From positions 61,033,469 to 61,097,468 of the forward strand of contig NC_088677.1 of assembly GCF_950023065.1 (NCBI RefSeq): a stretch of DNA of 64,000 nt. Direction: 5' to 3'. The DNA comes from Planococcus citri. Taxonomy: Eukaryota; Arthropoda; Insecta; Hemiptera; Pseudococcidae. The position numbers and the translations under genes are program-made. Positions 1 through 13,553 of the stretch are shown here, in pieces. The stretch's first letter is position 1; the number at the start of each line of letters is the position of its first letter. Under the pieces are notes generated by a model, which was not told the origin of the DNA, did not search any database, and saw only the letters and a program-made list of their open reading frames with translations.

Positions 1-3000
1 TCATTTTGAAAATCAGCTAAAATTTGTATAATAAAGTATTCAAAATTTAACATTTTCATTCAACTCGTATTCCTCTTCTTCATTCATAATTTCAAATCAA
101 CAATTCTCACGCTAAAGCGGTATACATACAATGGTAGCAATATGGTTTTCTGGAAACTGTCGTCTTATTAAGAAAAATTGGCTAGAGTATTTCTCAATAA
201 TCATTCGTACTAATTTAGCGCTTTCACCATTTGCATAAAGACTTTCTTTGAAGTACCCGATGGCCGATACATTCGTGTAGTCTTACCTATTCTATTTTTG
301 TCTCGCGAGTATAAAAATGCATGTAAGAAATTTTATCAATTATGAAATACCACCTGTACACCTGTACATATTTTTGACAATAAAGGTGATTTATTAGATC
401 ATTTATCTGAGCCGAAAAAAAAAGAATATGCACAATGAGAAGAATAAATATAATCGTCGAATGATATTAGGTGAAATTTCAATTCCCATCTTGGATAACT
501 AGTTCATTTCTCGCATTGAAGCCCGCCAGCAGCTAAGTAAGATTTTATAAATCATGAAGTAATAAACTAATTAGCGAGTCGCACGTAGAATAAATATCGC
601 GTAAAACCTATTTCATAAGTAGTTTAACACAATAAAAGATGGTAATTATATCACGCGATACCGTATTTCAACACCCACTATACCCAAGTAGGCAGTAGGC
701 ACTACACATACTCGTCGTAGGTACAAAAATGCATCAAAGTATAATTTTATTAACGCGTCTATGAGAAATGCTTGCGACTTGCGATCACGCATCCTGGAAT
801 GTAATCGAGTTGTGAAGGTTGCCTGTGTTTCGTTGCAATGACGTGTTAGAAAAATGCGAGCTGACCTACAGACAATATCCCTTTCTGTATGACGACTAAA
901 AATGTCAAAAAATATTAAACGACAGTGTTTTTTCCCTCAATTATGTACTTGCAAGATAGGATAACACTGAAAAAAAATGAATAATTTTCGGTTCTTGTTG
1001 GATATAAAGCTCTTTAGTTGGATACGTGTAGGAAATTCCTTCTACAAGTGGTCTGTTATAACGCTGAAGAAGGCTGAGAGTGTAAGAGGAGGGTTACTTT
1101 TTTATTCGTTGAAAATGGAATTGTATAAAATACTTGAAATCGACAAACCGAATTTTGAAAAGAAGATACCCAGGATAATGTTCAAGTCAAAATACGTATT
1201 TAAAATAATGCAAGCTATGGTTATAGATTCAAGTCGGAGTATCACGATAAAAAATTGAAAAAAATTATGCTTTTTTTGCACGAACTAAATAGGCAGATGT
1301 CACAGCACGGTACCTACGGTATTATATATTCTTCGATGATTCAACAAGTTTTACGTAAATCTAATTTCAAAAGTATACGAGCAACAAAACACCAAAATAC
1401 GTATTTTTCAAGAACTATAAAAAAATGGAACAATTTGAATGGGTATAAAAAAGTACTAACAAGAAATTCGAAAAAAATTCTATCCTAAAAAAACACGTAG
1501 ACCTGCAAATTATCGCGAATATTCCTCGCCTTACACCTAATCATAACCGGATTTATAATAGAAAAATTCCCGCAAAATTGGCAGTATAATTACTGTGACT
1601 CATTCAAGCGAGAATGACGTAGGTAGATTATTTTCAATACACCACATAGGTGTAGGTAGAGGTATTTACATCGATAGAGGATATCTTTTAAAACTATCGG
1701 AGATCGCGTTTTAATTTTAGATACGTTAATGAACTCTTTTTCCTTCTCCTTAATTTTAAACGGAAGTTTTTCATACTTTTCTTCTTATGAAATCGGTTTA
1801 TGAATTCCGGATTCGTATTTCAATGAGTTGAATTGTTCTTCCTAAAAATGCACCGTTTCGCGATTATTTTGCTTGAATTTTCGAAATTCAAATTTTCATC
1901 GAATTTTTAGAGCAAAAAATAGCAGATTTTTAAAGTGAAAAAAAAATCAATATCTTAGAATTTATTGTGTTATCGAAAAATTATTTTTTCAATTATTTAG
2001 GTTCACGAAGTAATGTATTTCATGGCTCGAAAAATTTTTAATTTGATATAAAAATGAAAGATGAGATGAAAATTGATTTTTTGCAGCAACGGTGGCGCGA
2101 AAAATGTCAAAAAATGTGGAAAAATTTCAAACAAAATTGGTGATGTTTCGAACGTCTTAAGGCATGTATAAGTATGGCTTTGGTTCTATTTAATCAAACA
2201 ATTCCCAAATTGAAAGCCATGAAGTGTGAAAATCGTGCATTTGGATGTTCACAACTTCCTTAAATAAATTGTAATAATGGGCTTTATATCAAAATGTCAT
2301 AAAAATTTGAAAAATTTATGCAAAGACCGATTTACCTATCTTGCATTGATAATATTTTTTCAAAAAGTGTGGTCATGAAAGGTAGAAGTGAGTAATAGAA
2401 GAACATTCAGTATTTTAAATTTTATTTTATTTTTTAATCTGGTGAAAGGATGACGTACTTAATAGATTGCAGCGAAATTATTTTTTTAAAAAATCACGAA
2501 GAAAATTCAAGCTCTCCAATCAATGTTGGACCAAATTCCAAAATTTCTATCTTTTTTAAAAATGACAAAGGCAGTATTCGCCTACCTATTCCTGTTGAAA
2601 ACGAATGAATTTTGTACAAATTTTCGAAATCAATTGTTCTCATCTAAAAATAATGTTTCGATTAGATTGAAATCTAATCCAGTTCAATACTCAAGACTTC
2701 TTTCAAGTTGGTTTATTAAAAAAAAATTGTAGACATATAAATTCAAAATTTTGTTTTGAAACTTTGAACCTTTTTTTTATAAGGGGGGGGGGGGGGGGGG
2801 TAAAACAATTTTTTATCAAGTAAAATGGGGGTAAAAATGGAAAATTGATGTAGAATTATAGGCAATGGAAACTAAGGGTCATGGGTCGTGACTCGTGAGA
2901 TCATACTTTACGAACACTTGTCTTTTCAATCACTATCACTGAAGCATGGCAACCTAAAGCGTAACTCCTTAAAAAAAATTAAACGCCTTGAAGATTGAGA

Positions 3001-4119
3001 ATTTTCCAAAATAGGTAACTCAAAGATTACATAACACTCGGCAATAAAACGTCATTCGAGTTCTTTTTTTCGTAAAGTGAGAATAGTAGGTACTTTTTTA
3101 TAGCTCAAATTTTTCAAAAATGAAAAAAAACATTGTAGGAATTTTATATTCTTGTCGTATCCAATCTACCTGTTCCTACTGATCACGTTTCGAAACCCAT
3201 GTCTGACATGAGTGAGGAAAAACGTATTTTTAGAACCTCTAATTATTCGAGTGTAAGCCTTACATAAATGCTATGAACTCTCAAAAAGTACGGTTGAGCA
3301 GAGCAGCTCTTTTTTTTGTTCTGCTGGCTACCGTCATGTTTTGAGACCCATTTTCGATTTTTAAAAAATGAGTAGGTATGTATCTACACCTTTTTCACCT
3401 CACACTAAAAAGACATTCAAAAAAAGATTGATGAGTAAATTGCTCAATTAAAAAAAAATTAACCTCAATCTCTGAATCCTGATCAAAGATCAACCCCACC
3501 CATTTAACGGGGTGTCAAACAGTCCTGCAAGTTCTGTTAGTGCTGCTTTTATCCTGCATTTTGGAGGATGTGTCCTGCAAGTCCTGCAGTCGTTCAGTTT
3601 TTCACCAATTTTTACCAAAATGGCCTGCTTTTTTTCAATCAGACTTTGAATTTTCAATTCATTTCCTTTTTTTTGTGAAATTTTGAAAAACTCACGTTTT
3701 TTCCCTCCTGACTGAGGAAAAAAATGTGTGTAAAAATGGTCTTCAGCAGATGGAAAAATACTAATAATTTCGCTCTATTTCCTCTATATGTATTATCAAT
3801 TATTCTTGAAAAACAGACATGTATTTTTTTTTTGGGGAAATTTTTTTTGAAAGTACAAGATGTTTACAAGGTCGTTGAAGTTGCGAAAAAAAAAGTCTGA
3901 ATTTTTACCAGAAATTGCAAAAAAATGGTCAAAAGTGGCGCGAAAAAGTTCAAAACAAGGTTCAAAAGCTAAAAATGATGCGAATTTTCGATTTTTGATT
4001 TTAGTACCAAGCAACCCTGAATTTAGAATGTTTTTTCCATTCATTGAGTTGAATCACTAATGTCTTCAATTTTTTTCATATTTCTTGGGAGTGTTACAGT
4101 TTCTTAAAGCATGGAACCT
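1..4119. other. Gene-poor AT-rich stretch
   Basis: I see no convincing gene here. Two adjacent plus-strand open frames (977-1258 and 1255-1488) are lysine- and asparagine-rich, overlap by four bases and resemble no family I know. The stretch around 3,530-3,600 repeats the word TCCTGCA several times. The rest is A/T-rich intergenic DNA. Confidence 0.5.
2783..2800. repeat. Poly-G tract
   Basis: A run of 18 G residues. Similar G or C homopolymers occur near 12,222-12,238, 15,218-15,227, 45,187-45,197 and 51,342-51,353. The exact lengths may be unreliable in an assembly. Confidence 0.9.
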
Positions 4120-4733
4120 AGAATGATCCTTATTTTGGAAGTTGGTATTTTTCTCCCTCCCAACCCCCAAAGTGATGACCTCTGGTGAGAAAATAATTTC
4201 CTATTTTTTTTTTATTTTCGAAAAACTCGGGCTGCAGTGAGCCCCTCAATTTTCAAAAATTTTATAAAATACAAATTCTCTGTAAAATTTCAAAATTTCA
4301 AGTTCTATTATCTCTAAAAAGTCTCTTTTGAGTAAAATAAACTCTCATGACGATTTTAGCCCCCTCCATTGAAAACCAAGCTGATCCCCTGAAATAGCTG
4401 TGATTTTGATGTAGAATACGAATTTTCAGCTATCCTAGGGGACCGACTTGGTTTCCCAGGAAGAGGGTAATATCCTCATGAGAGTTCATTTTACTCAGAA
4501 GAAACTTTTCAAAAGCGTTGGAATTTGAAGTTTTTGAATTTTAAAAATTTTGCTTAGAAGTTGAATTTCAAAAAAATTTTGAAAATTATGAGGCCCACCG
4601 CAGCAGCCCGAGTTTTTCAAAAATGGAAAAAATGAAAAATAGGGAATTATTTTCTCATGATAGGTCACCACTGTGAGGGTTGGGAGCAGAAGAAATCGCG
4701 ATTTTTTCTTGTCATGTGCATTAAGGACCACCC
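4120..4733. mobile_element. Foldback (inverted-repeat) element, copy 1
   Basis: The two halves are diverged inverted copies of one another. The left half runs from about 4,120 to 4,390 and the right half from about 4,438 to 4,733. Each arm contains the AAAACTCGGGCTG / CAGCCCGAGTTTT pair and the AACTCTCATGA / TCATGAGAGTT pair. The ends read approximately GGGTGGTCCTTAAT on both sides. No transposase frame is present. A second copy lies at 15,173-15,682, so this is a dispersed non-autonomous element that forms a hairpin. The superfamily is not determined. Confidence 0.75.
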
Positions 4734-5543
4734 TAAATTGTAGCCATACTGTAACTGTGTGCTCCAAGATATGAGTATGAAATTGAATTGATACTTTTTT
4801 TCATGTCAGATAGGAAACATTGAATGTTGATAATTCCAAAGTTCCCTGAGAAAAAATGTAAAGCAGTGTAAACTTCTTCAGAAATCTCAATTTTTTTCAT
4901 TTAAACAATTGTGTAATAAGAGAGGGTGCTGAAAAATTAGCAGAAAAAAGTCGCTTCGACACCATCACTCTCCAAAAAAAATTGGAATGTCCTAATTACG
5001 TTTGAAAAATTTACGTGTGGAATACTGACCAAATCTTCCTCCCCACCACCCCCTCCAAATAAAAGAAGATGATTGTTTGACAAATGTCCTGGCGAAAGTT
5101 TTGCATTTTCATTATGAAACTTTCTTAGACACCTTGTCTAAGGCTGGCAAGTCTTTCTCTTCGAGGAAAAACTTGTGGTCAACTTACGATGCATATTGCT
5201 TACTCGTACATCGCGTCGTATTTATTCAGTACTACGAATCCAATTTAAGTAGGTGTCGAACCATCTAAATGATTCACCTCATATATGTAGTAAGTGCTAC
5301 GAGTAAAGATAAAATCAAACCTACGATTTTCACAGATCATAAAAAAAATCGCTTTCTGTCATTACTCGGTAAATAATATTACGAAACCGTAATTCCAGCT
5401 AGGCAGCGATAATGTAGATATCATCACACGACAACATAAACCTAATTATTTAAAAACTCATGTCATGTCGTTCAACCGCAAATTGCAACACAGAAATCAA
5501 AAATGACCATGACTAGATATAACAAATAGAGAGCAGGATTTAC

Positions 5544-5708
5544 CTTATACTCGTACGATGGACGACGACGTGTCATTGATCCTGAATAAAATGGTCGATT
5601 TTGGAAAAGTGAGTGATTACCACTAAGTACCTCTCCGTCTATAGAAAGTTGACCAATGGGTTGTACGACTACTAAAACAATACCGGAGGCCTTGTCGGTG
5701 TACACAAT
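5544..5708 (-). CDS. Possible internal exon of an unrecognised secreted protein gene
   Basis: This is a 165-bp open segment (55 codons) on the minus strand. It has a good donor (AAG|GTAAAT) at its 3' end and a candidate acceptor (GTCAG|ATT) at its 5' end, and starts and ends in phase 0. The encoded peptide is balanced in composition and includes DKASGIVLVVVQPIGQLSID, which looks like a folded beta-rich piece rather than random AT-rich translation. It would join in frame to the exon ending at 13,029, whose donor is also phase 0, across a 7.3-kb intron. That link rests on phase and orientation only. I do not recognise the family. Further exons would lie to the left, possibly outside the window. 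Confidence 0.35.
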
Positions 5709-8700
5709 CTGACCTTGGTACATTCAAAGGTCAATCACGGAAATGAAATCGAAATCTGTTTACGAATCTCGGGAAAAGTCATTATCATCGTTGATAATTA
5801 TTACGACGACAGTAGTCGCGACGTGTTACAATTAAGGTGGAGGATCGAGTAATCGGGTAATCGAGCAACGCGAGCATTTACTTTCAAGGCTTCCAGATCC
5901 AGATACTCGTACGTACAACCATCGTTTAATATATATCAGCGAAAACAATATAAAAATGCGGACATAATCGAGTCCAGGGAGCCGTTTATAACAAAATAAT
6001 TACATTCGCGTATACGTACGTGTAATACGAGTATATTATTGCGGAACATAATCTAGTCCGATGCCTATCTCAAGGTGTAAAGAGACCGTTGCCTCGGGGG
6101 ATGAAGTCGTAAAATAAACATATCAACGGACATTCCGCGAATATTACTCGTACGTACGAAGGATTGGAATTATATCAAGTTTGACGCCCGCAATTCGTGA
6201 CAAGACACACCTTTCGTAACTAGAGCATATAAGGATAAACCGTGTGTAATCCTAAACGTATCGAATGACTGAGATACGGACATTATCGGAGTTTAACAAT
6301 GTGTCTCGCTGAGACATATGAGTCTATATGGTATGACTTTGAACTTGGATTATGATTTTAATTAAGTTCGTGTAGGCGTCCGAATATGTAAATAATTCAG
6401 CGTATCGAATAATTGAAAAATTCCCAGTTCCGTTTCGTTCGTGTGTCTGTACCTACTCTAGATTATAACCTTACGATATGGTAAATATATCGAGACTTTA
6501 TCCTTTTAGATAAATCAATTAATAAAACGCAGTCTGCGAGCATATTTCATACTGATCGAGTAACAAGTAGGTTGGTAAGCAAATGAGCATTTCATTACCT
6601 CAGTTTATTGTTCCATTCCCATCTTATTCATGGAAACGTTGAACCTTAGTGAATATCCCAGTCCTTTCCCTCGCAGCAAATTATATTGTCTGAGGTATTT
6701 AAAGTGCCTATTTAACCCAAGGACTACTCATTAATATCTAGATGCACATAAACTCGAAGTACCTACTCACTGAAAAAATTAATAACCATATTAAAAATCA
6801 AAAAAAATTATTGAACGAAACCAGAACCTCATTTCACTAGAAAAGATGGAATTTTACACCAAAATTTGCGATTTAAAAAAAAAGAAGCTTCAGAAAAGAT
6901 ACTCCAAGATTTTTTTGACTCGGAGGACAAATTCGTATACGAAGACGTGTGGACTAAGGAGCGACATATCGACGAACGACGATCGTGTAACACAAATTAT
7001 AATTCAGTATCAGAGCAAGGTGAACGTGTATTTACTTCATCATAGTATTGACGAATACATTAAATAATTTTGTATTTTTTAAAATATTAACCAGAAACCT
7101 GGTTACCGTCGTTCAATCGTACTCGTACATGTAGATAGTATGTATAAATTGCAATGGAAAAAAAAATCCATAAACACTTGAAAGGCGTGGTTTCTAGATC
7201 AAATATTTGCATAACTGTTAATTACATGTTTATCGTTCGCAGATGTTTAAGTGAAATTCGAGCAAGTTGTAATTACTCTAAATTACTCCAATTTGTACTT
7301 ATTTCTTTTGAAATTTTTTAAGGGGAAGAGAAAAGGTGTGAAATTTGTTTCATAATTAACTTGAATACGTCCTCGTGGTCAAGGGGAGAATGTATGCGAA
7401 ATGTGATTTGTTGTTGTTGAGAATTTACTAGAACTGTTTGGGTTTATGCTTCAGGCTTTAACATGAGAGGAACAATTTGGCCATTTTTGTCCAGTGCCCA
7501 GAAAATCAGCTGTTTTTCATTTTTTATTTCTAATTCGTCTTAATTTTTATATCAAGAAATTTTCATAGCAAGCAGTTCGTATTTTTTTGGCAACGTCATC
7601 ACTTCATCAGCATTTACATAATCAAGGGATGACTGAAATGGGTTAACGGAGCACTATACGCCTCTTCGAATCAAAAATTGATAAAAGCTATGAGTAGAAC
7701 AAATTTTTGCGTAAACCAAGAGCTAAAAGTTTAAAATCGTTGATAATTTCTTGGGAAGAGGTAGCCGAGAGCTGTTTTTTTTTTCATAGGAATTCTATTG
7801 ATGAAAAGATAAAAGTTCCCTCCAAAAAATCCCTTAAATGAACCGCAAAAATAAAAATGAGAAGTTTTGAAAAAAAATTGAAAATTTTTCCTAAACAGCT
7901 CATTTTTAATTTCAGTTTTCTTTGATTTTAAGACGTGAAAATTTTAACGTTCTAATCTTCAAACGGTCTCATGTATTTTCAGTGCATCGTAGATCGAAAA
8001 ACTCATTGTCTGTCTTAGCTGCCCAAAGCTGAAGGTTAAGTACCTGCTGATCGTGAAGAATGAAAGTTAAATCAAATACAGGTTTAGTTGACAGGTAGCT
8101 GAAAGTTATCCGAAGTCCAACTGTAAAAATCTGAGTAGCTGAAAACCGAAGCCATTCTAAGTTTGTGAGCTAAAAGTCGAAATTCCACGTTTGCTTTATT
8201 CCAAAAATTTGAATGTTGAATAGTGTAAGGTTTGGTCTTTTTTCAACAAAAAACTTGCTGATGCGAGTGAAGGTGAGAGGTCGACAAAGGGGAAGAAATG
8301 GAATTCCAGAAAGATTGAGTTTGAAAATACAGCATGAATTGAGGTGTTATTTTTTTTTATTTCTTATTTATTTAAAAAATTTAAAATAAATAACGAAAGT
8401 CGTGACAAATAAATCGATATTCTGCTAAAGATATTTACGAACCTATTTTAACGTAAATCAAACAGCATAATGTAGGTAATAACGAGAGATTATGATTATT
8501 CCCAGTCTTTCTTCGATCACCATCGACGAACAAAAAAACAAGTTTACTGCACAAAAGATTTGAATGGATCATAAATTTTGAATTTTTGAATGGCTTCGAT
8601 ATTATCGTTTGGTTTGTATGTACATTGTTGCTTTCGAGTAATCCGGCTAAAAATCAATTTATTTTATTACTATTCTGACTATTTTCAATGCACGAATTAA

Positions 8701-10516
8701 TTTTTTGGAAGGGTTTATAATAATGCAAGACTACATGTTACATTACACGCGCGAATCGCGATAAGAGGGTTTCAAATTTGGTTTATCCGATCGATGTTGT
8801 TTAGAATAGGGTTATGAATTTATGGATTTTAGAAGGATTGTCTGAAATGGTCATTGAGTTTGGGTCTATTTCCAGTGACAGACTCATTAGCTGTAATTTG
8901 GGGCAAATGAACATGGGTTGGGTATCTCTATAAAAACTTGAACCAAAATTACAGCAATAAATAATGTTAAAATTCAACTTATAAATTGACCCAATTACCC
9001 ATTTTACCTGTTCGCCTGAAAAACTTGTATGTGCTTGAAAATTCTCTCACGATCCCGCAAAAAATTTTAATTATGGAAATTCACGATTTTGGACTTATGG
9101 CAGATGAAGATAATTCACGTATGTAGGTACTAGGTAGAAGTATACTATTTATGGATAAACGGTGTGGGAGATATCGATCAAAAATACTTTGCTAAATATA
9201 GGCAGTATACGATTAGACGCCTGAATTTTTAGTTTAATTCGATTTTATTAGTATTACATAATTAAACAGATCATAAATCCGAATGCATAAATTCTCGTAC
9301 CTATTTGAAAACTACGCAATCTATGTACTTATATTTGCACAAGTGTCGAAACTTGTAAAAATATTTCATGTAGAAAAATCGTTAAACTGTAAGTTAGCTA
9401 CATACGCGTGCTTTCATAATTTCCATTAATTATGGCTCATCAGAGTCTATAACGATCAGTAAGTATAATTTCACGAGTAAATTTCGAACCAAATTTTCGT
9501 TGGAATAAAGAAGAAAAAAAATCAAAAAGATACAGGCCCATATCGGAAAAGGGTTTGATGAATTGTTTAGAGAACTGGTTATTTACGTAGATTTTTTTAT
9601 TCATCACATCATCACCATCACCAACGACCTTAAGCCTGCAGTGATGACTACCGAATAACTTTTTTTCTATGGTTTAAATCAAAATTAAAGGTTATTGGTC
9701 GCCGATCGAATATTAAATGTTGTTCAATCGAGGCCAGACAGATAAATTAGTAATTATTTAAAATGGTGCGCTGCAAAAGACTAGTTTCTGATTGAAAATA
9801 TTTGAAAAGGAAGTGTGTTTTTTATGCAAGAGATTGATACCACCGTGCTTTGAGATCTAAATTTGAACAATTGGTCAGTTTCCGCGTAATTATGTGCCTG
9901 TTACGTACTTCATTTTGTTCAAAAAAAAAAAAAAAAATGAAATTGAAAAAAAATTTCGCGAACTAAATAGTAGAACTTTATGCATGAATTATGACGACAT
10001 CGACGTATAATAACTATGTATGTAGGTACCTGAATCGGGTACCAAAATTCAGATGCAATCACTAAATGAGTATTCCCTAAAAAATTTCATGGAGCTAAGC
10101 GAAAAATTATGGTCAAATTACTTGTGTATGCATTGGCTTGGTTTGACATTTTTTCTACATATTGCTGAAGTTTTGAAAAGAAAACGACTATCATGTGTTC
10201 ATTTCACATCGCCAACCAATATTGCAACATTTTAACAAAAAATTTGCCTTGTAGGGTGTTCAATATTTTTTTGAACACCTTGCATAATAAACCTGGAAAT
10301 CTAATGACTGGTTCAACTGAAAAGTTGAGTCATTGAACAGATCAGAACATCAAAATCATTACGGTTATATGTACATATTTTTGCAAAACTCCATGAAACG
10401 TGGAATGAAATTCCAAATTTTTGGAATCAGTATTTCCTCAGACGAAAGATTGAAAATTTGATTTAAACCTGATCACCAATTAGTCCGGCATATGACAATG
10501 AGAATAGTTTTGCACT
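5709..10516. other. Non-coding stretch, possibly a large intron
   Basis: No gene recognised. If the exons at 5.5 kb and 13.0-13.5 kb belong to one gene, this is part of its intron. Short open frames here are lysine/asparagine-rich by-products of A-rich sequence. There is no clear long inverted or tandem repeat until the trinucleotide repeat at 10.5 kb. Confidence 0.4.
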
Positions 10517-10550
10517 TCCTCCTCCTCCTCCTCCTCCTCCTCCTCCTCCT
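10517..10550. repeat. (TCC)n microsatellite
   Basis: About eleven perfect TCC/CTC units, followed by a run of seven C residues. It is a simple sequence repeat with no coding role visible. Confidence 0.9.
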
Positions 10551-10914
10551 CCCCCCCGATTCTCTGAGACAAATACTTCCTTGAAGGAGACAAGGCATCC
10601 TAAGAAACATTTTTAAGCAAACTTGCCAAAAAAAAAGTTAGATTTTTCTGAATGGCGACCGTTTTAATTCATAAGTTGGACGAAATGACAGACTTTGCTT
10701 CCCAACATAAGACTCGCAGGAAATTTTTTGAACTAGACAAAACTAATAGATCGAAATAGCATGCAAAAATTACTCATCAGCCAAAATTTCAAGCGCTGAA
10801 GTGTATTTTTCGATTTTTGGTAAATTTTTAAAAATCAAATCTACATCCAAAAATGAGAAAAAAATCAAAATTTTACCAAATTGACTTAGAAAGCTAAAAT
10901 TTAGTAGATACCCT

Positions 10915-11935
10915 ATTTTCGACCTTCCAAATCGATTGAGAACGGTTTCAAGCTGTTTTGAGCAGTTCTGGAGCCTCCAGCAGATTTTTGAAACTTGAAA
11001 TCACCACAACAGTTTATCAAAATGAAGTTGGAAATCCGAAATTCACTCTGCACTCCACCTTAAACACGCTATCAAGTCGACTGCATGTGGGTTCCAGTCA
11101 TTTTGGAGTCTCCAGCGACTTTTAGAAAATTCCTGGAGCCTCCGGCAGATTTTTGAAACTTGAGATTTTTACAAAATTTCATCAAGAAAGCTGAAAAAAT
11201 TGTTTTGTAAACTAATTTCAATACGCTATGAAGTCGACCGCGGGTAGATTTCAATTCGTTTTGGACTTTGGAGCCTCCAGTGACTTTTTGGAAACTGCTG
11301 CAGCCTCTAGCTGATTTTCAATGCTGAAATTTTCTATAAAATATTACCGAACAGAGTTGAAAATGCGAAATGTACTCTGCATTTCAATTTGAACACGATA
11401 TCAAGTCGACTGTAGGTGGGTTCCAGTCATTTTGGAGTCTCCAGCGACTTTTAGAAAATTCTTAGAGCCACCAGCAGATTTTTGAAACTTGAGATTTTTA
11501 CAAAATTTCATCAATAAAGTTGAAAAAATTATTTTGTAAACTAATTTCAATACGCCATGAAGTCGACCGCCAGGCAGATTTTATGTCGTTTTGGCGCCTT
11601 CAGCGACTTTTTGGAAACTGCTGCAGCCTCTAGCTGATTTTTAATGCTTGAAATCTCCATGAAATATTACTAATGAACAGAGCTGGAAATGCGAAATTTA
11701 CTCTGTATTTTAATTTAAACACGATATCAAGTCGACTGCTTATGAGTTAAAGTCATTTTAGAGCCTCCAGCTGCTTTTGGAAAATTTTTAGGACCTCCAG
11801 CAGATTATAGAAACTTGAAATTTCCTCAACATTTTATGTAATGGAATAAGCCGCAATTCACTCTGCAAACGAATTTAAATACGCTATGAAGTCTAAGTCG
11901 TTTTGAATCTTCAAGCTACTTTTTCTTTGGAACTT
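10915..11935. repeat. Higher-order tandem repeat, about 326-bp period made of two 160-bp halves
   Basis: The landmark 'CGCTATCAAGTCGACTGC' and its variant 'CGCTATGAAGTCGACCGC' alternate near positions 11,068, 11,226, 11,396, 11,552, 11,721 and 11,882. Spacings are roughly 158, 170, 156, 169 and 161 bp. Each half also carries a 'GGAGCCTCCAGC' block followed by 'GATTTTTGAAACTTGA'. Alternate halves resemble each other more than adjacent ones, which is a two-monomer higher-order structure. Related single blocks occur at 12,430-12,600 and 53,690-53,790, so the family is dispersed as well as tandem. Confidence 0.85.
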
Positions 11936-12149
11936 TATGGCTGGTAAGGTACCTGTTATTTTTTTTAAATCGGTGTATTCCAGTCCTGTGTATCTTACAG
12001 GTATTGAAAGTAATGAAAAAGCAGTGAATTTTGTCAAAAAAGCTGTGAAAAAATCTAAAAATTCAAACGTGCAACAAAAACCTTCGAATCACTGGAATGA
12101 TGAAATTAAAAAATACTTTAAATACAAATTGACTGGCTTATTCCAATTT

Positions 12150-12300
12150 CAGTTTTTTTTTTTTTTTTTTTTAAGAAATATTCCTGTGAAAAAGTTGACT
12201 TTGTTCATTTTTGTGTCTGGTGGGGGGGGGGGGGGGGGTCGAGTGAAGAGCTTTCTGTAAATTGGGTTGGAAAAAGTGGCGATTTTTTTAAAAAATCCAT
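12150..12300. repeat. Dispersed repeat fragment with poly-G
   Basis: The segment from 'TTCCTGTGAAAAA' through the 17-G run (12,222-12,238) to 'GGTCGAGTG...AGAGCTTT' and 'AAAAAAATCC' has a diverged relative at about 22,915-23,030. There the same landmarks occur with a shorter interrupted G run. No coding capacity is evident. Confidence 0.5.
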
Positions 12301-13028
12301 TCAATACCTCGCAGTCTCAAACATACATACGAGTATTTTTGTCCATCGATTTAATTTTTTTTTTTGAAAATTTAAAAAATTACCCTTTCCCCTCCATTTA
12401 AGGTAGAAAAATGAAATTCAGTTTACACCCTTCTGATGTTAATTCCGATGTGGATTGCTGGCAGTTTCAATCCGTTTTGGAGTCTCTAGCGGATTTTTAG
12501 AAACTTCTGTTTTCCAAAAAATGCTACAAAATATGTCCGAATTAGATAGTTTGAAAATCTGCTGGAAGCTCCAGAACTGCTCAAAACTGTTATGTTGAAT
12601 TGAACAGGAACTAATTAGAAAAAAGCACTTCAAGTAATTACAGCGATAAATCCTCAGCTCAAAAATCGCACGCAGAAGCTTCGCCAACAATCACTATTAC
12701 AATCAAGATTAAATAATACGTATACGATAAAAAGTAGCAATCAATCGTCCATCTAAAAAATCTACATATGCACGAATATTCACCGACATAACACCCGTCC
12801 AAGTCTGACGCGATCACAAAGCCAATAAAAATATCTCATTTACACAGCGTGGTTCGCTGATAGGTCATGTTGGAACGTGTATAGAAATAAGAATCGGCGC
12901 TTATGAGCGTCATAAAGATAATACGTGTTGGGTAAGGCGAAAAATTCGCATCTTAAATGAATTTTTATTACTATTATACAGGTAGACACGAAGACGATAG
13001 ACGATACGGTACAATAAATACTACGTAC

Positions 13029-13553
13029 CGGTATCTGTACAAAACTGCCATTATTGACTTTCGGATAACTATACAGTGGTACGACAGGAACACTACCGTT
13101 CTTTAAAAAAATCGGTCCTTGAATCGGCGTCACCGTTGGCAGTGGATAATGTTCGATGGAATTTTGAATATCGTTGTAATCGTTTTCGCGATTATAAGAT
13201 TCGCCATCGTTGAAATCATCGTCGTAATCGACGACGGCGTGAACCGATGTTTTACCATTTCGAGGATCCGTTCCGCCGGTAACCCTCGTGTATGTAGGCT
13301 GATACGACGATGACTGATACGGCTTTCGAACAGATTGCTGTTGTTGTGACTGCTGCTGATCCGCGAAACCGAACAATTTTGGCGGTATATTTTGCTGCGC
13401 ATCGGTATAATAAATCGGCGAAGGAGACGCGGTTTCAGGAACACCGAAATAACCAGCTGACGAATAAGGTAAACTAAAATTCTGCAGAGACATTACAAAT
13501 AGGAAGAAAAAATTTAAAACTAGGGCGAAAAAACGCATCACATTTAGGAACAA
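13029..13553 (-). CDS. First coding exon of an unrecognised secreted protein
   Basis: The minus-strand frame opens with two in-frame methionines (ATG at 13,553 and 13,538). A hydrophobic run of about 20 residues (MRFFALVLNFFFLFVMSLQ) follows and looks like a signal peptide. After it come a Pro/Ser/Tyr-rich segment, a glutamine-rich stretch (residues about 68-76), an Asp/Asn/Tyr-rich acidic part (about 108-131) and a conserved-looking tail with PLYSYPKVNNGSFVQIP. A strong donor (CCG|GTACGTAG) ends the exon in phase 0 after 175 codons. Without splicing the frame continues into a composition typical of an intron. This suggests an extracellular or cuticle-type insect protein. I cannot name the family. 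The candidate next exon is at 5,544-5,708. Confidence 0.6.

Noticed and set aside
977..1488. Two overlapping plus-strand open frames (93 and 77 codons) with a four-base overlap
   Set aside because: Overlap of this kind mimics a bacterial operon, but the window is clearly eukaryotic. The peptides are Lys/Asn/Ile-rich translations of AT-rich DNA with no family signature or splice context.
11937..12260. 107-codon plus-strand frame
   Set aside because: It runs through a T homopolymer and a 17-G homopolymer (poly-Phe and poly-Gly) and overlaps a dispersed repeat.
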